Assembly (NCBI RefSeq): GCF_900128525.1
Contig: NZ_FQTQ01000007.1
Span: 1-61,642, forward strand
DNA from: a methanotrophic endosymbiont of Bathymodiolus puteoserpentis (Logatchev)
Lineage (GTDB): Bacteria > Pseudomonadota > Gammaproteobacteria > Methylococcales > Methylomonadaceae
Length of the DNA: 61,642 bases
Reading direction: 5' to 3'
Each line of letters starts with the position of its first letter. Positions within the stretch are counted from its first letter, which is position 1. The notes under the pieces are model-generated. The model searched no databases. It saw only the letters and a program-made list of their open reading frames with translations, and was not told the origin of the DNA. Positions 57,269-61,642 of the stretch are shown one piece after another. The position numbers and the translations under genes were made by a program.

Positions 57269-58234
57269 TTAGACCGTTAAAATGATTTTTCCGATATGCT
57301 CACTGGATTCCATTAGTACGTGCGCTTTTTCGGCTTCAGCTAATGGAAAGGTTTGATGAATAATAGGTTTTATTTGCCCAGAAGCCAATAAAGGCCAGAC
57401 ATTTTCTTGTAGTTGCCGGGCGATTTTAGCTTTGAAGTGGGTGTTACGGGCGCGTAAAGTAGATCCTGTTATGCTGAGTCGTTTAAGCATAATGGGTAAT
57501 AGATTAATTTCTGCTTTAATACCATGCTGTAAAGCAATATGCACTAAGCGGCCATCAAAATTAAGACACTTTATATTACGTGGAAAATAATCTCCGCCAA
57601 TCATATCTAAAATAACATCTACACCTTGGTTATTAGTATAGCTTTTAATTGTTTGGGCGAAGTCTTGCTCATGGTAATTGATCGCTAGATCAGCACCTAG
57701 CCCTGTGCAGAAGTTGCACTTTTTTTCGCTACCGGCAGTAACGATAACTTTAGCACCAAAAACTTTTGCAAGCTGTATGGCGGTTGTTCCTATGCCGCTA
57801 CTACCACCATGAATTAATAGCGTTTCATTGGCTTTTAGTTGAGCGCGATCAAATAGGTTGCTCCAAACGGTGAAATAGGTTTCAGGCAGCGCAGCGGCTT
57901 GAGTGAAGTTTAACCCACTGGGGATAGATAAGCATAATGGTATGGCTGCAGTGCAGTATTCGGCATAGCCCCCACCTGTGACTAAAGCGCAGACTTTATC
58001 ACCGATTTTTAAATGTGATTGGTTGTTGCCCAAATCGGCAATAGTGCCAGCAACTTCTAAACCTAATATATCCGAAGCGCCTTTGGGCGGCGGGTAAAGT
58101 CCTTGGCGTTGCATAATATCGGGGCGATTTATGCCTGCGGCATGGACTTTGATTAATACTTCGTCAGGTTTGAGGGTGGGTGTGACGTGATCAGTGAGGT
58201 TTAGCGCAGTTGATGAATGGGAGATAGCAAGCAT
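57269..58234 (-). CDS. NAD(P)H quinone oxidoreductase (PIG3-like MDR)
   Basis: A 321-residue medium-chain reductase without catalytic zinc. It has the quinone oxidoreductase pattern: VHAAGINRPDIMQRQGLYPPP, ILGLEVAGTI, PETYFTVWSNLF, and the NADPH motif HGGSSGIGTTAIQLAK (about 143-158). This is the PIG3 subgroup. It probably reduces quinones or reactive enones with NADPH. It is 38 nt after the peptidoglycan-binding gene, on the same strand. Confidence 0.87.
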   Translation of the reverse strand: MLAISHSSTALNLTDHVTPTLKPDEVLIKVHAAGINRPDIMQRQGLYPPPKGASDILGLEVAGTIADLGNNQSHLKIGDKVCALVTGGGYAEYCTAAIPLCLSIPSGLNFTQAAALPETYFTVWSNLFDRAQLKANETLLIHGGSSGIGTTAIQLAKVFGAKVIVTAGSEKKCNFCTGLGADLAINYHEQDFAQTIKSYTNNQGVDVILDMIGGDYFPRNIKCLNFDGRLVHIALQHGIKAEINLLPIMLKRLSITGSTLRARNTHFKAKIARQLQENVWPLLASGQIKPIIHQTFPLAEAEKAHVLMESSEHIGKIILTV

Positions 58235-58272
58235 GAATGAAGGGTTATCGTGGTTAAGAGCGGCTGATATTT

Positions 58273-58896
58273 TTAATAATCTACACCGAGCGATTTAAGC
58301 GTGTCAATAGTGATTTGACCTACCGCTAAGTTGTTCTCTTTTTGGTAGCTTGTTATGGCACGAACAGTGCTTGAACCTATGATTCCGTCAATAATGCCAG
58401 GGTTGTACCCCGCAGTTAATAATGCTTGTTGTAGCTTGCGCACGATAATTGGGGTGGTATTAATGCTACATAAAATAGCATGCCAATATAAGAAACTAAC
58501 TGTATCTTGGGTAGCTTCTTTCTGTTCGGTGCTAGACGGCACTGTTGGCATTAGAATTCTGGCGTAGCACTCTTTGGTAGTTACTTTGGAGGAGGCGAGG
58601 GGTAATGTTTCTGGTAATAATGAATCATTGGTCGTGCTGGCGTATTCAGCGTTAGTTAATTCTAGTTGACGGCTGCTAGCAGGGGAAGCTATAGCTAACT
58701 GTAATTGATGATTCTGTTTAGTGAGTTGTTGTATCTTTTTGTTAGATTTTGTGATTTCCGTTTCTAGTGTACTTTTTTGAATTCGCGTTTGATCAAGTTG
58801 ATTCTGTATTTCTATGAGCTTGCTGTCTGTGGTTGTGGCACATCCACAGGTAAGTAGTACTGAGGTGATAGCGCTTATTTGTTTTTTTAATTTCAT
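58273..58896 (-). CDS. Peptidoglycan-binding domain protein, probable lipoprotein
   Basis: A 207-residue exported protein. The signal ends in LLTCGCATT, so lipid attachment at a Cys is likely though the lipobox is imperfect. A coiled coil follows (about 25-70, LIEIQNQLDQTRIQKSTLE). The C-terminal 60 residues are a PG_binding_1 domain (VRKLQQALLTAGYNPGIID, SSTVRAITSYQKENNL). The start at ATG 58896 is chosen because AAGGAAG lies about 8 nt upstream; a longer frame to 58935 has a weak start. It probably sits at the inner or outer membrane, touching the cell wall. Confidence 0.75.
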   Translation of the reverse strand: MKLKKQISAITSVLLTCGCATTTDSKLIEIQNQLDQTRIQKSTLETEITKSNKKIQQLTKQNHQLQLAIASPASSRQLELTNAEYASTTNDSLLPETLPLASSKVTTKECYARILMPTVPSSTEQKEATQDTVSFLYWHAILCSINTTPIIVRKLQQALLTAGYNPGIIDGIIGSSTVRAITSYQKENNLAVGQITIDTLKSLGVDY

Positions 58897-59096
58897 CGTC
58901 TTGCTTCCTTTGGGCTTTATTGGAGGGTTGAGCAAAGAGAGTGTTAATATATTTAAAAGAGGATTATAAATAAGGGGTTTTAGGGTTGAGTATATACTTT
59001 TGACCTTAGGTAGTCATACACAATGAGTTTTAGTGTGCTTCTGGATTCCTGGTTGCAGGCGTGCAATAAATAGCAGAAAATTTTTTCAGTTTATGG

Positions 59097-59116
59097 CTTA
59101 ATAGCAAGCTATTAAG
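59097..59116. promoter_or_regulatory. Perfect palindrome upstream of dbpA
   Basis: CTTAATAGC and GCTATTAAG are exact inverted 9-mers separated by AA. The centre lies about 64 bases before the dbpA start codon. It could be a dimeric repressor site or a 5'-leader hairpin. Confidence 0.5.
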
Positions 59117-59170
59117 TTTAATGACTCATAGATAGAGTTCATTACTTGCCATTAAAGACAGGAAATTCCT

Positions 59171-60559
59171 TTGAGCCAAATCTCTTTTTCAACACTTAAA
59201 TTAAAACCTGGTTTACTATCCAATTTGTCAACTTTGGGTTATGAAACGATGACACCCATCCAGGCGCAAAGTTTACCGTATATTTTGTCAGGGAAGGATG
59301 TTATTGCCCAAGGAAAAACGGGCTCAGGAAAAACAGCTGCATTTGGGTTAGGCTTGCTGGAGAACCTTAATGTAAAACGCTTTCGCATACAGACGCTAGT
59401 GCTTTGCCCGACGCGAGAGTTGGCTGACCAGGTCGCAACAGAGATTCGTCGCTTGGCGCGTGGTATTCATAATATTAAAGTATTAACTTTATGCGGCGGA
59501 GTGCCGTTTGGCCCGCAAGTGGGTTCACTAGAGCATGGTGCGCATATTGTAGTGGGCACGCCGGGGCGTGTTGATGAACATTTACGCAAAGGGACTCTGC
59601 GCCTTGATGATTTAAATACCTTTGTATTGGATGAGGCGGATCGTATGCTAGAAATGGGTTTTCAAGAGGCAGTGGAGGATATTGTCGGTTTAATGCCTGA
59701 GCAACGCCAAACACTCTTATTTAGTGCGACTTTTTCAGAGGAAATAAAGACTATTGCACAGCGTATTATGCTTAAGCCAATTATAGTGAAAGTTGAATTT
59801 AAACATGATGACCTGAGTATTCAGCAGCATTTTTATAAGGTTGATGATAATGATCAGCGCTTGACAGCTGTGCGTTTATTACTTTTGCAACATAGGCCAG
59901 AATCAACTGTTATTTTTTGTAATACTAAAAAAGATGCTCAGGAAGTGGCTGATGAGCTACATCATTTTGGTTTTAGTGTGATGGCTCTACACGGTGATTT
60001 GGATCAAAAAGATCGTGATCAAACTTTAGTAAGGTTCGCTAATAAAAGTGTTTCTATTTTAGTTGCTACAGATGTGGCGGCGCGTGGTTTAGATATTGAT
60101 GCTTTGGATGCAGTGATTAATTATCATATAGCGCGGGATCCTGAAATACATCTACATCGTATTGGTCGCACAGGAAGAGCAGGCAGTAAAGGGATTGCTT
60201 GTTCATTAATTAGCGATAAAGAAAGTCATAAAGTTATTGCTTTGGGTAATTATTTGGATATGGCAATAGAAGGGGAGTCTTTGCCTGCTATTAATTTTTT
60301 AGATAAACCGATATTTGCGCCTCAAATGGCAACCTTACAAATTGAAGGCGGCAAAAAACAAAAAATGCGTCCTGGTGATATTTTAGGTGCATTGACTGGG
60401 GATAGTGGCGTTGCAGGTAAGCAAGTCGGTAAAATTAATGTGTTTGATAATTGGGCTTATGTCGCTGTCCAGCAAGAAGTGACACAAGTTGCTCTGAAAA
60501 AACTAGGCCAAGGTAAACTAAAAGGCCGTTCATTTCGAGTCAGGTTGATTCGGGCTTAG
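59171..60559 (+). CDS. dbpA: ATP-dependent RNA helicase DbpA
   Basis: A 462-residue DEAD-box helicase that acts on 23S rRNA hairpin 92 during 50S assembly. The motifs are Q (TPIQAQSLPYIL), I (GKTGSGKT), II DEAD ([12 protein letters not shown]), III SAT and [12 protein letters not shown]. The C-terminal RNA-binding domain is the DbpA mark: MRPGDILGALTGDSG and GKINVFDNWAYVAV. The start codon is TTG at 59171, with AGGA 7-8 nt upstream. No ATG near it would preserve the N-terminal homology. Confidence 0.92.
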   Translation: MSQISFSTLKLKPGLLSNLSTLGYETMTPIQAQSLPYILSGKDVIAQGKTGSGKTAAFGLGLLENLNVKRFRIQTLVLCPTRELADQVATEIRRLARGIHNIKVLTLCGGVPFGPQVGSLEHGAHIVVGTPGRVDEHLRKGTLRLDDLNTFVLDEADRMLEMGFQEAVEDIVGLMPEQRQTLLFSATFSEEIKTIAQRIMLKPIIVKVEFKHDDLSIQQHFYKVDDNDQRLTAVRLLLLQHRPESTVIFCNTKKDAQEVADELHHFGFSVMALHGDLDQKDRDQTLVRFANKSVSILVATDVAARGLDIDALDAVINYHIARDPEIHLHRIGRTGRAGSKGIACSLISDKESHKVIALGNYLDMAIEGESLPAINFLDKPIFAPQMATLQIEGGKKQKMRPGDILGALTGDSGVAGKQVGKINVFDNWAYVAVQQEVTQVALKKLGQGKLKGRSFRVRLIRA

Positions 60560-60582
60560 TTTTTATACAACCTTCATAAAAG

Positions 60583-60625
60583 AAAAGCAGGGTTCCGCAT
60601 AAGCATGCGGGCTCTGCTTTTTTGT
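60583..60625 (+). terminator. Rho-independent terminator after dbpA
   Basis: AAAGCAGGGTTCCGCA (from 60584) pairs with TGCGGGCTCTGCTTT (to 60620) over about 14 positions with one bulge and G-T wobbles. The loop is about 6 bases and is followed by TTTTTTG. Confidence 0.82.
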
Positions 60626-60707
60626 TATTTGTCATAGTAGTTCTCTTACTTTTAATAGCATGCAACCTAATGCTCAAAGTAGTTACCTGAAATTTAAACC
60701 GGTGAAA

Positions 60708-60756
60708 ACTTAAATTTTTAAGTGATTTTTAAGTTTCCTTATATGGAAATTTAAGT
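60708..60756 (+). promoter_or_regulatory. Array of TTTAAGT boxes with 11-base phasing
   Basis: TTTAAGT occurs at 60717, 60728 and 60750 (spacings 11 and 22). An inverted copy, ACTTAAA, lies at 60708-60714. The first two give TTTAAG-N5-TTTAAG, which fits the published PmrA/QseB-type consensus YTTAAK-N5-YTTAAK. They lie 110-150 bases before the secreted repeat protein. A TTTCC/GGAAA hairpin sits between boxes two and three. The regulator is unknown. Confidence 0.5.
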
Positions 60757-60865
60757 GAAATCGGAGAAGAATAAAACCCAAGGTAACTATTTGCAGTTAT
60801 CGGTAATGGCAGATGATCAATGAAAATTATCTGACATAAATTTTGTTCTTGGAGGAGATGGAAAA

Positions 60866-61561
60866 ATGAAATTCAATAAAACGATAATGGCAGTAAGTGT
60901 GGCTCTTGCTTTGGGTTTGTCATCTGTGTCTGCCTATGCTGCAGATCCTACGACTTCTGCAGATACAAGTGGCGATAACTCTAGTTCAGCTAATGATAGT
61001 TCTGAAGCATTAACTGATAATAGTGCTAATGACAATATAGGTAATATTGCAGACTCAAATAATAATAGTAGTACGAGTGATAGCAATGACAATAATAGCA
61101 ATACCGATGTAGGTAATACGGATGTTGCTGTGTCAGATGTGTTAAACGATAAAAGTGCTAACGACAGCAATGACAATAATAGCAATACCGATGTAGGTAA
61201 TACGGATGTTGCTGTGGATGATGTTGCTAATGATAAAAGTGCAAACGATAGCAATGATGATAACAGTACTACCGATGTAGGTAATACAGATGTTGCTGTG
61301 TCAGATGTGTTAAATGATAAAAGTGCTAACGACAGCAATGACAATAATAGCAATACCGATGTAAATAATACGGATGTTGCTGTGGATGATGTTGCTAATG
61401 ATAAAAGTACGACTGACAGTAATGATAATAACAGCAATACCGATGTAAATAATACGGATGTTGCGGTAAATGATGTTGCTAATGATAAAAGTGCCACTGA
61501 TAGTAATGACAATAACCTGAATTCGTATAATAAGTGCATAACCTCTGAAAGTAACGGATAG
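60866..61561 (+). CDS. Secreted Asp/Asn/Ser-rich 28-residue-repeat protein
   Basis: A 231-residue protein: a signal peptide (cleavage near AYA, residue 25), a Ser/Asn/Asp-rich leader, then five repeats of 28 residues (72-211) of the form DSNDNNSNTDV-GNTDVAV-SDV-LNDKSAN. A sixth, broken unit leads to a short tail (SYNKCITSESNG). The pattern is acidic, lacks Pro and has no enzyme motif. It suggests an extended or calcium-binding surface or matrix protein. GGAGGAG lies 9 nt before the ATG. Upstream boxes suggest control by an OmpR-class regulator. The family is not recognised. Confidence 0.75.
   Translation: MKFNKTIMAVSVALALGLSSVSAYAADPTTSADTSGDNSSSANDSSEALTDNSANDNIGNIADSNNNSSTSDSNDNNSNTDVGNTDVAVSDVLNDKSANDSNDNNSNTDVGNTDVAVDDVANDKSANDSNDDNSTTDVGNTDVAVSDVLNDKSANDSNDNNSNTDVNNTDVAVDDVANDKSTTDSNDNNSNTDVNNTDVAVNDVANDKSATDSNDNNLNSYNKCITSESNG
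61079..61498 (+). repeat. Five tandem 84-base coding repeats
   Basis: The units start at 61079, 61163, 61247, 61331 and 61415. Units 1 and 3 carry the VAVSDVLNDK version. Units 2 and 4 carry VAVDDVANDK, and unit 5 VAVNDVANDK. The older structure is thus a 168-base dimer duplicated once, with a fifth unit. Such repeats can gain or lose copies by slippage. Confidence 0.88.
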
Positions 61562-61635
61562 CAATACACTGGTTGAATTGAGACAAGACATAGGTGTAAA
61601 GTAAACAGCTACCAAACAATTTACAGAGGCTACAA

Positions 61636-61642
61636 ATGAGCT
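61636..61642 (+). CDS. First codons of a further gene, cut by the window end
   Basis: ATG AGC begins at 61636 after GAGG at about 61626-61629, a 6-nt spacing. It reads only two codons before the window ends. Nothing can be said of the product. The 75-base gap to the repeat gene has no clear terminator, so co-transcription is possible. Confidence 0.3.

Noticed and set aside
61079-61498. Regular repeats considered as a CRISPR array
   Set aside because: The repeats are contiguous, 84 bases long and all in one reading frame, with no unique spacers.
60934-61569. Long open frame on the minus strand opposite the repeat protein, about 211 codons, Leu/Ser-rich
   Set aside because: It is the mirror of the 84-base coding repeats on the plus strand, which have a signal peptide and a strong ribosome binding site. 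The minus frame has neither.

Overview
The window reads as a chromosomal segment of an AT-rich gammaproteobacterium. The evidence is neighbourhood: lptM-lysA-dapF-DUF484-xerC, rpsU-yqeY-dnaG-rpoD-tRNA, xseB-ispA, metK-ahcY-metF, guaB/guaA-tadA, darP, rsmE, yajQ, cca and a RhlE/DbpA helicase pair. A methanotroph-like lineage (Methylococcales) is a plausible guess from overall flavour, but no methane or methanol oxidation gene lies here, so that is inference only. There is no CRISPR array, prophage or intact insertion sequence. Accessory DNA is limited to small palindromic elements and decayed fragments in intergenic gaps.

Layout. 0.2-3.4 kb: a small secreted protein, then a minus-strand operon (DUF6763, P-loop ATPase, metA, guaD). 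3.7-6.4 kb: small membrane protein, darP, MscS-type channel. 6.7-12.4 kb: a tight minus-strand cassette of TPR protein, J-domain protein, GrpE-like factor, divergent HSP70 and a zinc-ribbon protein. 12.7-17.2 kb: rhlE, then a His-rich secreted protein, a PepSY protein and a PhoP/PhoQ-like two-component system. 17.2-22 kb: parE (with a decayed copy of its own 3' end next door), xseB, ispA, zwf. 22.2-29.8 kb: Cys-rich small protein, dhaL, roxA, an outer-membrane barrel, a frameshifted Asp-repeat/cytochrome c gene, dhaK, and a TRAP permease pair. 29.8-36.1 kb: lptM, lysA, dapF, DUF484, xerC, DUF2333, DUF4389, dinB. 36.2-39.5 kb: folM-like reductase, folK, folB, plsY, tsaD. 39.5-44 kb: the macromolecular synthesis operon and a CAU tRNA. 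44.1-47.6 kb: SAM cycle genes. 47.6-56.9 kb: rsmE, CPBP protease, yajQ, cca, TauE-like exporter, rubredoxin, guaB, guaA, tadA, SIMPL protein. 57-61.6 kb: a transposase relic, quinone oxidoreductase, peptidoglycan-binding protein, dbpA, a secreted 28-residue-repeat protein, and the first codons of another gene.

How the parts connect. MetA, MetK, AhcY and MetF cover succinylation of homoserine, SAM synthesis, SAH recycling and methyl-THF supply. GuaB/GuaA with a GuaD-type deaminase cover guanine nucleotide synthesis and salvage. Zwf feeds the oxidative pentose phosphate/Entner-Doudoroff side, and DhaK/DhaL handle dihydroxyacetone.

The least ordinary material is (i) the self-contained alternative HSP70 cassette with a J protein carrying PPD where HPD is expected, (ii) the single-base frameshift inside an Asp-rich repeat that separates a signal peptide from a cytochrome c domain, (iii) two related terminal-inverted-repeat elements, one sitting between guaB and guaA, (iv) response-regulator-type direct-repeat boxes in front of two secreted low-complexity proteins, and (v) a fossil duplicate of the parE 3' end. 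All calls are from reading the sequence; no database search was run.
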